Shown here: positions 1 through 8,581 of the stretch, piece by piece
Position numbering within the stretch: the first letter of the stretch is position 1
Layout: each line of letters opens with the position of its first letter
Assembly: GCA_018380885.1 (NCBI GenBank)
Contig: JAGZSY010000039.1
Location: 1-49,868 of the forward strand
DNA length: 49,868 nucleotides
Direction of reading: 5' to 3'
Origin: Enterocloster asparagiformis
GTDB taxonomy: Bacteria > Bacillota > Clostridia > Lachnospirales > Lachnospiraceae
Translations under genes and position numbers: made by a program
The notes under the pieces: model-generated
What the model saw: the letters and a program-made list of their open reading frames with translations, nothing else
The model's database searches: none
Told to the model about the DNA's origin: nothing

Positions 1-43
1 ACGTGCGCGGGCTTTTGTCGCAAAAAGCGCAATTAAGGCGCAG

Positions 44-75
44 AAAAGGGCCGGGCATTACGGCTGCCCGGCCCT
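44..75 (-). terminator. Rho-independent terminator after the symporter gene
   Basis: A perfect 11-bp stem (AGGGCCGGGCA paired with TGCCCGGCCCT, 47-57 and 65-75) encloses a 7-nt loop. On the minus strand it is followed by a short T run. It lies about 40 bp past the symporter stop codon and closes the patB-symporter operon. Nothing else was recognised in bases 1-43. Confidence 0.85.
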
Positions 76-118
76 GTCGTTTCCCGCGTTTTACAGTCCT
101 ATGATCCGCATTATCCTT

Positions 119-1369
119 CTATGCCTCTGCCTCACCGGAAGCGATCCGCTTGGTCAGCCAATCCTTGCCCTCCACCATACGGGCGATTATCATGGAAGCG
201 ATGGCGTCGCCGCTGGCGTTTAAGCAGGTTGCCGCCGGGTCAAACAGGAATCCCAGGGTGGCGATCAGCGGGAACGCCTCTGCCGGGAAGCCGAACAGGC
301 TGACGATCAGCATCTCGCCCACCAGGCCGCCGCCCGGGGCTCCGGACAGCACGAAGGCGCTGAGAATTGCCACCACGATGGACATGGCGTAGGTGCCCAC
401 GCCTGTGAAGGGCTGGCCGAACACGCCGAACAGGAACGCGATCTTCACGATGGAGGAAAGCACGGAACCGTCCATATGCATGGTTGCGCCCATGGGCAGC
501 ACGATGTTGCTGATGTCCTCGGGAACGCCGATCTTCTTACAGGTCTCCATGTTCACCGGGATGGTCGCCACGGAGCTCTGGGTGGCAAACGCCGTGATGG
601 CAGGACTGAAAATGTTCTTCAGCATGCGCTTTACGCCCAGGGGGCCTCCGGCGAAATACGCGTAGGCCGGGAAGGCCACAGCCACGTAAACCAGGCACAT
701 GGGGTAATACACCAGCATGGAGCGGCCGTAGTCACCGATCAGCTCGGGTCCGAATTCGCCCACCAGGTTGGCGAAGTAAGCGCCCAGTCCGATGGGGGCC
801 AGCTTCATGATCAGGCCCACGATCTTGAAAATAATGTCGTTTAAGTTGTTGAGCAGCTTGCCCACCGGGCTCTCCTCGCCGCCGCAGGCGCTGACACAGA
901 CGCCGGAGATAATGGCGAACACGATGATGGGCAGCATGTTGCTGCGGCTCATCAGTCCGGAGAAATCGTTCACGGTCAGGGAGTTTACGATCATATCGCC
1001 CACGCTGGCCGCCTCCGCCATCTCAGCGTTGGCAAACTGGATGGAGGTGTTGGCCGCCGGCGGCCAGATATTGACAACGGTCAGCACCAGAGCGGCCGCA
1101 AACAAGCCCGTGACGATAAAGGTCAGCACCAGGTTGCCCAGGATTTTGCCCAGGCGCTTCATATTGACCATGTTTCCCACTGCCGTGGTGATGGACACGA
1201 ATACCATGGGCACCACGATGGTAAACATCAGGTTCAGGAAAATGTCGCCCAAGGGCTTTAAAACAGTGGCCTTTTCTCCCAGCGTAACGCCCAGCAGCGC
1301 GCCCACTACAATGCCGATTACCAGAATGATCGGAAACCGATAGCTTTTCCAAATACTTTTCTTATCCAT
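119..1369 (-). CDS. Dicarboxylate/amino acid:cation symporter (DAACS/SLC1 family), probably for a neutral amino acid
   Basis: This 416-residue membrane protein belongs to the glutamate-transporter fold family, which imports amino acids or dicarboxylates with Na+ or H+. The start was placed at the ATG at 1369 because GGAGGG lies 6 nt upstream; an in-frame ATG 11 codons earlier has no such site. Family landmarks are present: a serine-rich HP1 loop (TQSSVAT), the MDG motif (HMDGS here, NMDGT in characterised members), a glycine-rich HP2 loop (SGAPGGG), and a TM8 motif D377-P-A-A-T-C-L-N384-A-S-G-D388. Aligned by eye to GltPh, D377, N384 and D388 match D394, N401 and D405, but A380 replaces R397, the arginine that binds acidic side chains. 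A neutral or other non-acidic substrate is therefore inferred. It lies 69 bp downstream of a C-S lyase gene and probably shares its sigma-54 promoter, so a sulfur amino acid is plausible but unproven. Confidence 0.9.
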   Translation of the reverse strand: MDKKSIWKSYRFPIILVIGIVVGALLGVTLGEKATVLKPLGDIFLNLMFTIVVPMVFVSITTAVGNMVNMKRLGKILGNLVLTFIVTGLFAAALVLTVVNIWPPAANTSIQFANAEMAEAASVGDMIVNSLTVNDFSGLMSRSNMLPIIVFAIISGVCVSACGGEESPVGKLLNNLNDIIFKIVGLIMKLAPIGLGAYFANLVGEFGPELIGDYGRSMLVYYPMCLVYVAVAFPAYAYFAGGPLGVKRMLKNIFSPAITAFATQSSVATIPVNMETCKKIGVPEDISNIVLPMGATMHMDGSVLSSIVKIAFLFGVFGQPFTGVGTYAMSIVVAILSAFVLSGAPGGGLVGEMLIVSLFGFPAEAFPLIATLGFLFDPAATCLNASGDAIASMIIARMVEGKDWLTKRIASGEAEA

Positions 1370-1400
1370 ATTCTTCCCTCCATATGTATGTTTTCTCTTC

Positions 1401-1422
1401 AACCGCGTGATCTCACGCGGTT
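1401..1422 (-). other. Intercistronic hairpin between patB and the symporter gene
   Basis: AACCGCGTGA (1401-1410) is the exact reverse complement of 1413-1422, giving a 10-bp stem with almost no loop. On the minus strand it is followed by a purine-rich stretch rather than a T run, so it does not look like an intrinsic terminator. It could set relative expression of the two genes by RNA processing or stabilisation; that is inference. Confidence 0.6.
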
Positions 1423-1438
1423 CCCCCCGACAGCATAC

Positions 1439-2608
1439 TTACAGCGCGTCCACCGCTTCCCTCAGCTGCTTCATCGCCTGCTCCAGCACGCTTCTGGGGC
1501 AGGCCACGTTCAGCCGCATATATCCGGACAGGCTGCGCCCAAAGGTATAGCCCTCGTTCAGTCCCAGGCCGGCTTTCTCGATCATAAAGCTTCTCAGCTG
1601 TTCGTTGTCCATACCCAGACCGCGGCAGTCCAGCCACATCAGGTAGGTTGCATCCGGAACCGTGGTCTTGATTGCGGGAATATACTTGTCGCAGTATTCC
1701 TTGACATAGTCGAAGTTTCCGGAAATATACTCCAGGAGCTGCTCCAGCCACTCCTCGCCCTCGTTGTAAGCCGCCTCCATTGCCACGGAGCTGAACGCGT
1801 TGTTGCGGTGAATGTCCATATTCATCCAGAAACGGTCGAATTTCTTCTTCATCTCCATGTTGGGGAAAATGGTGGTGGAAGCCTGCAGCCCCGCCAGGTT
1901 GAAGGTCTTGGTGGCGGACACGCAGGAAATCACCTTGCCGGCGATCTCCGGGGAAACCGTGGCGGTGGGAATGTGCTTTTTGCCGTGGAAGATCAGGTCG
2001 GAGTGAATCTCATCGGATACCAGCAGCACGTCGTTGGCAATGCAGATATCCGCCATACGCTTTAACTCCTCGCGGGTCCAGACAATGCCCAGGGGGTTGT
2101 GGGGGCTGCACAGCAGGAAAATTTTTACCTCCTTGGCCTTCTGCTCGAAGTCCTCGAAGTCAATATGCCATTTGCCGTTTTCCTCCACCAGCTTGTTCTC
2201 CACGACCTCCCGCTCCCAGGCCTCGGTCACGTCGTAAAACTCGGAGTACACGGGCGTCTGGATCATCACCTTGTCGCCGGTGTGGGAAAAGATCTTTACC
2301 AGAGCGGACAGCGCCGGCACCACGCCCAGGCTCCAGCTCATCAGGGAGGTGTCCACGTCCCAGTTGTTGCGGCGCTTCTCCCATCCCTTTACCGCCTCAA
2401 AATAGCTGGCCGGCCTGGAGGTGTAGCCCCAAATCCCTTCCTCCGCCTTCTTCACGCAGGTGTCGATTATGGGCTGCGCAGTCTTAAAGTCCATGTCCGC
2501 CACCCACAGGGGGATCACCTTGTCGGTGCCAAACTTCATCACCCTCTCGTCATACTTGGAAGCGCGGTTTTTGCTCCTGTCAATCACCTGATCAAAATCA
2601 TATTTCAT
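1439..2608 (-). CDS. patB: PatB/MalY-type PLP-dependent C-S lyase (cystathionine beta-lyase-like aminotransferase)
   Basis: This 389-residue fold-type I PLP enzyme is expected in the cytoplasm. Relatives cleave cystathionine, cysteine or related thioethers to pyruvate, ammonia and a thiol; some act as aminotransferases or regulators. Visible marks are the N-terminal IPLWVADMDF motif typical of MalY/PatB, the SPHNPLG loop, the SDEIHSDL strand with the aspartate that contacts the pyridine nitrogen, and SATKTFNLAG carrying the PLP lysine K234. Length matches the family. The ATG at 2608 is preceded by AAAGGATGG. It is the first gene behind a sigma-54 promoter and the symporter follows, suggesting an inducible uptake-and-cleavage pathway. 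The exact substrate cannot be read from sequence. Confidence 0.92.
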   Translation of the reverse strand: MKYDFDQVIDRSKNRASKYDERVMKFGTDKVIPLWVADMDFKTAQPIIDTCVKKAEEGIWGYTSRPASYFEAVKGWEKRRNNWDVDTSLMSWSLGVVPALSALVKIFSHTGDKVMIQTPVYSEFYDVTEAWEREVVENKLVEENGKWHIDFEDFEQKAKEVKIFLLCSPHNPLGIVWTREELKRMADICIANDVLLVSDEIHSDLIFHGKKHIPTATVSPEIAGKVISCVSATKTFNLAGLQASTTIFPNMEMKKKFDRFWMNMDIHRNNAFSSVAMEAAYNEGEEWLEQLLEYISGNFDYVKEYCDKYIPAIKTTVPDATYLMWLDCRGLGMDNEQLRSFMIEKAGLGLNEGYTFGRSLSGYMRLNVACPRSVLEQAMKQLREAVDAL

Positions 2609-2626
2609 CTCTCATCCATCCTTTCC

Positions 2627-2645
2627 GCAGCTGTTTTACAGCTGC
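2627..2645 (-). other. 5'-UTR hairpin just upstream of the patB ribosome-binding site
   Basis: GCAGCTG (2627-2633) and CAGCTGC (2639-2645) form a perfect 7-bp stem with a 5-nt loop, ending a few bases before the patB Shine-Dalgarno. It falls inside the transcript predicted from the sigma-54 promoter. A role in mRNA stability or translation is possible but not shown. Confidence 0.5.
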
Positions 2646-2676
2646 CCGGTGTTTTATTCCTTATGCCTAAATATAC

Positions 2677-2693
2677 AGCAATTTGCGTGCCAA
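2677..2693 (-). promoter_or_regulatory. Sigma-54 (-24/-12) promoter of the patB-symporter operon
   Basis: On the minus strand the sequence is TTGGCACGCAAATTGCT, an essentially perfect match to the RpoN consensus. The invariant GG and GC are separated by exactly 10 bases. Transcription would start near 2666, about 58 nt before patB. The sigma-54 activator encoded just upstream is the obvious candidate regulator. Confidence 0.9.
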
Positions 2694-2784
2694 ATGCAGA
2701 AACAGACCCAAAAAATATTTAAACCCACGATTTTATGTACTTTTTCCTATACACTGGCCCTGGAAAAAACTGGGCTAAATTTAG

Positions 2785-2835
2785 TTTATTTGGTTTAATT
2801 GGTTATTTAATTGTTTTATTTGGTTTAATTGGTTA
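2785..2835 (-). promoter_or_regulatory. Two 21-bp direct repeats, probable enhancer (UAS) for the sigma-54 activator
   Basis: The 21-bp segment at 2785-2805 recurs identically at 2815-2835. Each copy contains TTTATTTGGTTTAATTGG. The 30-bp period is about three helical turns, so both copies face the same side of the DNA. They lie about 95-145 bp upstream of the -24 element, the usual distance for enhancer sites of sigma-54 activators. Each copy holds an imperfect inverted repeat around TTTAATT. The rest of the 443-bp gap 2609-3051 holds the promoter, the leader hairpin and the activator gene's terminator; nothing coding is seen. Confidence 0.75.
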
Positions 2836-2921
2836 AAAAGTACTATTTTATCTCTATACTCGCGGCACCTCCGCCTAAAACCAGGGCAAAACCGCCCGGC
2901 CATCCCTCCCCACACCAGTGC

Positions 2922-2962
2922 AAAAAAACAGGGGACTCTGATTTTTTCTCAGAATCCCCTGT
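2922..2962 (-). terminator. Rho-independent terminator of the sigma-54 activator gene
   Basis: On the minus strand a 14-bp stem (ACAGGGGATTCTGA with its complement, including one G-U pair) and a loop of about 7 nt are followed by seven T residues (2922-2928). It lies about 90 bp past the activator's stop codon. Confidence 0.93.
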
Positions 2963-3051
2963 CCCTCTCAATCATGCCGCGCCTCTTCCCCCGGCGTTAA
3001 TTAAAAATCATCAGCCGCCCACACTGGTGGAAATCCGTCCGAACACTTGGT

Positions 3052-5211
3052 CTATCTGGACATCCCGTGGTTTTTCCACAGCTCCACCCCCAAAGGGGTG
3101 ACCCTGCTGCCGCCTCTGCCGCGGCCGATCTTGGCCAGGCCCTGGCGCTCCATCTCCTCCAGCAGGTTTCGCACCTCCTTCTGGGACAGCGGGAACATGA
3201 CCTCCCTGGCGGCCGCCAGTATGGCTTCCCGCCCGATCAGCCTTCCCTCCCTGGCGGCCGCGCACAGCTGGTCCAGCACAAACCAGAACTCGGGGTTTCG
3301 CTCCCCTCCCGCCTTTCCGGCAGCCGGGGACGCGCCGTACTCTCCTTCCAGTCCACGGCCCCAGCCCGGCGCCGGCCCCAAAAACGCCTCCCCGCCATCC
3401 CCAGGCTCCCCGTGTCCCCGGGCGGATTTATCCGCAGCGCCGCCCGCGGTCCCGCAGCCTCTGAGGAACGTGGGCGGAAGGTCCTCGGGCCTGATGGTCT
3501 CCTGCCCCGTGTAGCTGAAATACTCCGCCACATTGCGCAATTCCCGGATGTTGCCCGGCCAGCTGTAGCCGGTCAGAATCTCCTTCACCTGGGGCGACAG
3601 GCTGAACTTGCGCGAGGTCTCCCCGGCAAACCGCTCCAGCAGCAGAAAAATGTCGTTTCCCCGCTCCCTCAGCGGGGGAATCAGCGCCGGAAGCGTGTTG
3701 ATCCGGTAATACAGGTCCCGGCGGAAGCTGCCCTCCTCCACCTTCTTCTCCAGAGACTCGTTGGTTGCGGCGATGATGCGCACATCCACATGGATGATCT
3801 GGTTGCCGCCCACCCGCATGATCTCCCGCTCCTGGAGCACCCGCAGCAGCTTGACCTGCATGGCCTGGCTCATGCCCTCCACCTCGTCCAGAAACAGGGT
3901 TCCGGTATGGGCGAACTCAAACAGCCCCGGCCGGCCGCCCTTTTTCGCCCCGGTAAACGCGCCCTCCTCATAGCCGAACAGCTCGCTCTCCAGCAGATTC
4001 TCCGGCATGGCCGCCACATTGATGGCCACAAAGGGGCCGTCGCTGCGCTTGGAGGCGCTGTGCACCGCGTGGGCGAACAGCTCCTTTCCGGTTCCCGTCT
4101 CCCCGATCAGGAGCACCGGCGACTCGGTGAGAGCCATGCGCTTTAAAATCTCCTTAGTCCGGCAGATTCCCGCGGACTGGCCCACAATATCGTCAAAGGT
4201 GTACTTAGCCCGGTGCCCCTTGTGGAACAGCTGGCTGCGCAGCTCATTCTGCCGCTTTTCCACGTCGTTAAAGCGCTGGAGGGTGGCGAAGGCCCCTATG
4301 CACTCGCTCTGGCGCATCACCGGGATCACAGCCAGGTTTACGTTGGTCCCGCCCACGTTGATCACCTGGGCCGGCTGAGCCGTCCTGGTCTCCAGGCATT
4401 TCCGGAAGGGGATATAGGGAAATACCTCCTCGCCCCGCCGACCCTCCACCAGGTTCCGGCTGACGCGGGTGATCTCCCTGGCCTTCTCGTTGCAGGCAAA
4501 TATCTCCCCCTTCTCATTGATGCCGATGAGCCCCTCGTCCAGTATCTCCATCAGGATGTCGAACCGGCTCTCCATGCGGGTGGAGCGCTCCAGCATATGG
4601 CCGAAGCTGTAGTCGTTGGTCGCCATGGACAGGATATAGGCCTGGAACTCCCGCGTCTCCACCAGCTCCTCAAACCCCAGGCGCAGCGCGATTTCAATCA
4701 TCATCCCGGAGGTGCAGGAGCGGTGGGGCAGCTTGACCACGTGCTTGATCTCCCTGGGCACGTACCGCTCCTCGTCCGGCGTCACCGCCAAATCCACGTC
4801 CTCGGTCAGCTCCGCCCCGGGGTAATAGGCGATCATCTCCAGATGGTTGACGCCCAGATGCTCTAGCTGGGCGATGCCCTCCCGGGCCATCTTCAGCGTC
4901 ATATTCACAAACAGCGCTTTTGTGCCCTTGGGGATCTCGCGCAGCTTCTGGATGGTGGACCAGCGGTAGGACACCTCGATGCCCATGACCTGGCACTCCG
5001 AGGGTATGTGCTGCTGCATCTCCTCCGTGGTGTCAAAGGCGTCCGTGGACACCACAAACAGGTCCGCCCGCTCCAGATGACCCATGGCCGACCCGTCCCT
5101 AACGCTGTAGGTGCGGACCGACACGTATTTCCCAAACAGGGCCTGTATCTCGTCGGCATAAAAACTGCCGGCCCTGGGGTCCAGCGCCACCACTGAAATC
5201 GTCTTTTTCAT
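3052..5211 (-). CDS. Sigma-54-dependent transcriptional activator (PAS, AAA+, unusual C-terminus)
   Basis: This 719-residue enhancer-binding protein would remodel RpoN-RNA polymerase by ATP hydrolysis. The start at 5211 was chosen because AAAGGGAG lies just upstream. Residues 1 to about 200 form an N-terminal sensory region I do not recognise. A PAS-like domain follows (about 215-310). The AAA+ core has Walker A GETGTGKE (about 370), the sigma-54-contacting GAFTGA loop (about 417) and Walker [11 protein letters not shown] (about 437), then the [11 protein letters not shown] sensor II region. Where most relatives carry a Fis-type helix-turn-helix, this one has a Gly/Ala-rich linker and about 65 residues that look like a winged helix ([20 protein letters not shown]). 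It lies directly upstream of a sigma-54 promoter with tandem repeats, so it very likely controls the patB-symporter operon. The ligand is unknown. Confidence 0.93.
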   Translation of the reverse strand: MKKTISVVALDPRAGSFYADEIQALFGKYVSVRTYSVRDGSAMGHLERADLFVVSTDAFDTTEEMQQHIPSECQVMGIEVSYRWSTIQKLREIPKGTKALFVNMTLKMAREGIAQLEHLGVNHLEMIAYYPGAELTEDVDLAVTPDEERYVPREIKHVVKLPHRSCTSGMMIEIALRLGFEELVETREFQAYILSMATNDYSFGHMLERSTRMESRFDILMEILDEGLIGINEKGEIFACNEKAREITRVSRNLVEGRRGEEVFPYIPFRKCLETRTAQPAQVINVGGTNVNLAVIPVMRQSECIGAFATLQRFNDVEKRQNELRSQLFHKGHRAKYTFDDIVGQSAGICRTKEILKRMALTESPVLLIGETGTGKELFAHAVHSASKRSDGPFVAINVAAMPENLLESELFGYEEGAFTGAKKGGRPGLFEFAHTGTLFLDEVEGMSQAMQVKLLRVLQEREIMRVGGNQIIHVDVRIIAATNESLEKKVEEGSFRRDLYYRINTLPALIPPLRERGNDIFLLLERFAGETSRKFSLSPQVKEILTGYSWPGNIRELRNVAEYFSYTGQETIRPEDLPPTFLRGCGTAGGAADKSARGHGEPGDGGEAFLGPAPGWGRGLEGEYGASPAAGKAGGERNPEFWFVLDQLCAAAREGRLIGREAILAAAREVMFPLSQKEVRNLLEEMERQGLAKIGRGRGGSRVTPLGVELWKNHGMSR

Positions 5212-5233
5212 ACTCACACTCCCTTTGCCCCGG

Positions 5234-5282
5234 AAAAATACGGATACCCCGCGCGGTACGCCGTGACCGCGGCAGGGTATCC
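5234..5282 (-). terminator. Terminator after the nucleoside kinase gene
   Basis: GGATACCC (5242-5249) pairs with GGGTATCC (5275-5282), and inside it CGCGGT pairs with ACCGCG. On the minus strand the stem is followed by GTATTTTT. It closes the dgt-to-kinase cluster. No clear promoter for the downstream activator gene was found between this hairpin and its start, so low-level read-through may express it. Confidence 0.75.
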
Positions 5283-5355
5283 CCGGTTTTCTTTTCCCGG
5301 CCCCGCGCGCCAAAAACAGCTTGCAGTCAGCCGCTATAAAGGATAGACCGCGGCG

Positions 5356-7008
5356 CTATACGTTCAGGCAGCTGCCGCCGATAAATTCCCGTAAAATCGA
5401 GTTCTTCGGTATATCCTCGCTGCTCACGCCCAGGAAATAGTCCAGGAATTTGAGCAGACGCTTGGCCTCCAGATACTCGTCGCAGTCCTTGGGGATGCCG
5501 AACAAAAGCGGCTCCGCGTACTGCTTTAAAATCGCCAGCTCGTAGATCAGCGCCGAATTGAACATGGCGTCCGCCTCCTCTTGGTAGGGGAAAATGTTCT
5601 CCTCCTCGCCCTTGCGCACCGAGGGCCACATGCGGATCGTCTCCCTGGCGGGGTTGCCCCTGGTCCTGGCGTCCCGCACCATGCGGCGCAAAAGCCGCCC
5701 GTCCGTGGTGGGAATCCGGTTGTGCTCGTCGATGTTCAGCTGGGTCAGGGCGCTGATGTAGATTTTGAACTTGCTCTCCTTTGGCAGGGAGTGGGACATC
5801 CGCTCGTTCAGGCAGTGGATGCCCTCGATCACCAGAATGTCCGTGGGCCCCAGGCGCATAAAGTCGCCCTTGTACTCCCGCGTGCCCTTCTTGAAATTGT
5901 AGTAGGGCAGCTCCACCTGCTCCCCTGCCAGAAGCTTCAGCATATCACCGTTGAACTGCTCCAAATCCAGGCATTCCAGGGCCTCGTAGTTGTAATTGCC
6001 CTGCTCATCCCTGGGGCTGTTCACCCGGTCCACAAAATAATTGTCCACAGAGATGGGATGGGGCTTCATGCCGATAGCCTCCAGCTGGACGCTGAGGCGG
6101 TGGGCAAAGGTGGTCTTGCCCGAGGAGGAGGGGCCGGCGATCATCACAAATTTCACGTTGCCGCGCTCGGCAATCCTGGCCGCAATATCAGCCAGCCGCT
6201 TCTCCTGCAGCGCCTCCTGAACCAGGATCAGCCGCTGCATCTGCCCTGAGGCGATGCGGTCGTTGAGCGCGCCCACATTTTCCAGGTCCATGCGCTTGCC
6301 CCAGCTGGAGGACTCCGCCAGGGTGGCGAACAGTTTCTCCTGGGGCTCAAAGGCCGGAAGCCTTTTGGGGTCCGACATCTGGGGCATCATCAGCACAAAG
6401 CCGTAGTGGTAGGGGATCAGGTCAAAATACCGGATGTAGCCTGTATTCTGCACCATGTACCCGTAATAGTAGTCCTCAAAGCCTCCGATGCTGTAGATAT
6501 TCACCCGGGAGACCCGCCGATAATTGAACAGCCGTGCCTTGTCGTACATGCCGTGGCGGTGGAACAGCTCCACCGCATCGTCGGTGTGCACGCTGCGCTT
6601 CATGATAGGGATGGATTCCTCCACGTACTCCTTCATCTTCGCCTTCACCTGATCCAACAGCCCGGCGGTCAGCTCAAAATCCCCGGAGGGCTCCACAAAA
6701 AAGCCCTTGCCGATGGAAAAGTCCACGGAAACCTTTTTCACGCGCTCCGCGCCCACCACGTCGTAAAACGCCTTCAACATGAGCAGGGAGGCGCTGCGCT
6801 GGTACGCGCTCATCCCCGGCTTATCCCTGGCGGTGATAAAGGTCAGGCTGCAGTCCCGCACATGCTTGTGCAGCTCCTGCAGCTTGCCGTTCACCCGCAC
6901 CAGCAGAATATCATTCTCATAAAAGTGCTGGTACTCCCCGGCCACCTCCAGCCAGGTCGTCCCCTCCGGGTACTCCCGCACTTCATTTCCGATCCTTACC
7001 TGCGCCAT
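5356..7008 (-). CDS. Nucleoside (uridine-type) kinase with N-terminal TGS domain
   Basis: This 550-residue cytoplasmic protein is of the type found in Clostridia that fuses a threonyl-tRNA-synthetase-like N-terminus to a phosphoribulokinase/uridine kinase domain. Residues 1-60 resemble a TGS domain, about 60-270 resemble the ThrRS editing region, and the kinase begins at the P-loop GPSSSGKTTFAHRLS (about residues 290-305), with the ILVIEGIH strand downstream. The expected reaction is phosphorylation of uridine or another nucleoside. The start was set at the second ATG (7008), 6 nt after GGAGGAG; the ATG at 7014 abuts that site. It is the last gene of the housekeeping cluster, 45 bp after the Nif3 homologue. 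The precise substrate is not certain from sequence. Confidence 0.88.
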   Translation of the reverse strand: MAQVRIGNEVREYPEGTTWLEVAGEYQHFYENDILLVRVNGKLQELHKHVRDCSLTFITARDKPGMSAYQRSASLLMLKAFYDVVGAERVKKVSVDFSIGKGFFVEPSGDFELTAGLLDQVKAKMKEYVEESIPIMKRSVHTDDAVELFHRHGMYDKARLFNYRRVSRVNIYSIGGFEDYYYGYMVQNTGYIRYFDLIPYHYGFVLMMPQMSDPKRLPAFEPQEKLFATLAESSSWGKRMDLENVGALNDRIASGQMQRLILVQEALQEKRLADIAARIAERGNVKFVMIAGPSSSGKTTFAHRLSVQLEAIGMKPHPISVDNYFVDRVNSPRDEQGNYNYEALECLDLEQFNGDMLKLLAGEQVELPYYNFKKGTREYKGDFMRLGPTDILVIEGIHCLNERMSHSLPKESKFKIYISALTQLNIDEHNRIPTTDGRLLRRMVRDARTRGNPARETIRMWPSVRKGEEENIFPYQEEADAMFNSALIYELAILKQYAEPLLFGIPKDCDEYLEAKRLLKFLDYFLGVSSEDIPKNSILREFIGGSCLNV

Positions 7009-7053
7009 ATCCATCTCCTCCAGTCCGCAAAATCGCTCCGTCTCAGACAGCCG

Positions 7054-7851
7054 TCACAGCACCACCGCCGGCCACTCCGGCAGCGCCTTGGTCAGTTCCA
7101 GGTCCTTCCCAAACTGTTCCCTCAGGAATCCCGCCATATAGTCGATAAAAATGTGTTCCAAGCCGTAATGCCCAGCATCGATCACCGCCATATTCCGGGC
7201 CACCGAGTCGATGCCCTGGTGATGGCTGATATCCCCGGTCACCAGCACCTGGGCTCCCCCCGCAATGGCGCGCTCAATCTCGCTGCCTCCCGCTCCCGGG
7301 CAGACTGCCACCCGGCTCACCGGGTCCGGCACCCGGTTCTGTCCGTACACCACCGCAAAGGGCAGCCCGAAGGCCTCCTTCACCCGATGCGCCAGCGTCT
7401 CCAGCTCCATAGGCTGCTTCAGGCTGCCGATCTTGCCGATGCCGTAGGGCTGATCCCCCATCTCCCCCATCAGTTCCAGGGGCTCGCAGTCCATCAGGCC
7501 CAGCCGGGCCGCCGCCAAATCCGCCATGCAGCCGGGGGCGGAATCGAAATTGGTGTGCATGGCGAAATAGGAGATATCCGCCTGAATCAGGCGGATGATC
7601 CTCCGGGTGATAAAGTTCTGATCGTTGACCTGCTTCACCGCCTTAAAAATCAGCGGGTGATGGGTGATGAGCATATCGGCCTTCTGCGCGACGGCCCGCT
7701 CCACCACCGTGTCCGTGGCGTCCAGCGCTATATATATGCGCCTCACCTCTTTGTCATGACGGCCGGCCAGAAGCCCCGGATTGTCCCAATCGCAGGCGCA
7801 TGTCTCCGGCGCCAGCTCCCTCAGCCGCTCAATAATCTCACTGCATCTCAT
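7054..7851 (-). CDS. Nif3-like dinuclear metal-centre protein (YqfO/YbgI family)
   Basis: This 265-residue protein is of the widespread Nif3 family. Members form hexameric toroids with a two-metal site; the biochemical role is not settled. Likely metal ligands are visible: H64-H65 in ITHHPLIF, H99 and D103 in MHTNFDSAPG, and the His and Glu of GHYGLEHIF near 226-230. The length fits the short form, without the extra middle domain of some Bacillus homologues. It overlaps trmK by 14 bp, implying translational coupling. The trmK-nif3 pairing behind rpoD is conserved in many Firmicutes (yqfN-yqfO in Bacillus). Confidence 0.92.
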   Translation of the reverse strand: MRCSEIIERLRELAPETCACDWDNPGLLAGRHDKEVRRIYIALDATDTVVERAVAQKADMLITHHPLIFKAVKQVNDQNFITRRIIRLIQADISYFAMHTNFDSAPGCMADLAAARLGLMDCEPLELMGEMGDQPYGIGKIGSLKQPMELETLAHRVKEAFGLPFAVVYGQNRVPDPVSRVAVCPGAGGSEIERAIAGGAQVLVTGDISHHQGIDSVARNMAVIDAGHYGLEHIFIDYMAGFLREQFGKDLELTKALPEWPAVVL

Positions 7852-8581
7852 CTAGTGCCTCCTCAATCCACTGCAATTCTTCCGTCAGGTTGCGGCGCGC
7901 CGCCTCCTGCCCCCGGGTGGCCGGCCCCTCCGAAGTGGTCACTTGCGCCAGGATCGCCTCCACCCTGTTTTTTTCTTTTTGCAGATATTCGCGTAACACC
8001 GGGTGCTTTTCCCGGATCAGACAAGCCCCGTACAGGTACTGGGCCTCGTTCCCATACTCCATGGACCCGCGTCCCGCCTCCATGACGGTATAGTATTTCC
8101 CCTCGTCCTTCACCATCGTCTCCCTGAGAATACAAAAGCCCTCCTGAGACAAAAAATGCCGGACCTTTTGCAGCTCCGACTGTGGCGCGAGAATCAGGCG
8201 TCTGACGCTGTCCCACATATGGCGGCCCTGGTCCAGGATGCGGATCATCAGCTCGCCGCCCATCCCGGCGATCACCACCGTGTCCGCCTCCTCCGGCTTC
8301 AGCGCCTTTAATCCGTCTGAGAGCCGAATCTCAATCCGCTCCCTGCAGCCGGGCTCCAGCTGCTCCACATGGGCCCTGGCCCGTTCAAGGGGGCCGGGGC
8401 GCACATCCATGGCCAGCGCCCGCTGCGCGATCCCCGTCTGCACCAGATAGATGGGGATGTAACCGTGGTCCGTGCCTACGTCCGCCACCCGGCTGCCGGG
8501 CTCCACAAAGGAGGCTACCGCGGCCAGGCGGGCGGATAATTTCACTGTCTTTTCCGTCGTATCATTCGTTATTCTATTCAT
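7838..8581 (-). CDS. trmK: tRNA (adenine(22)-N(1))-methyltransferase TrmK
   Basis: This 247-residue SAM-dependent methyltransferase of the TrmK/YqfN family makes m1A22 in tRNA in the cytoplasm. The SAM-binding motif [12 protein letters not shown] lies near residues 33-44, and [15 protein letters not shown] near 105-120 is a family signature. The start ATG overlaps the end of rpoD by 8 bp; AAAGGAT inside the rpoD 3' end serves as its ribosome-binding site. Its own 3' end overlaps the Nif3 gene. A Lys/Glu-rich helical C-terminus follows the Rossmann domain, as usual for the family. Confidence 0.94.
   Translation of the reverse strand: MNRITNDTTEKTVKLSARLAAVASFVEPGSRVADVGTDHGYIPIYLVQTGIAQRALAMDVRPGPLERARAHVEQLEPGCRERIEIRLSDGLKALKPEEADTVVIAGMGGELMIRILDQGRHMWDSVRRLILAPQSELQKVRHFLSQEGFCILRETMVKDEGKYYTVMEAGRGSMEYGNEAQYLYGACLIREKHPVLREYLQKEKNRVEAILAQVTTSEGPATRGQEAARRNLTEELQWIEEALDEMQ

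Noticed and set aside
1401..1422. Intercistronic hairpin as a terminator between patB and the symporter gene
   Set aside because: The stem is perfect, but no T run follows on the transcribed strand, so it is listed only as a hairpin.
6406..8085. Plus-strand open frame of 559 codons
   Set aside because: It lies antisense to the nucleoside kinase, nif3 and trmK genes, has low-complexity His/Arg/Leu composition and no ribosome-binding site of note. It is a shadow frame.
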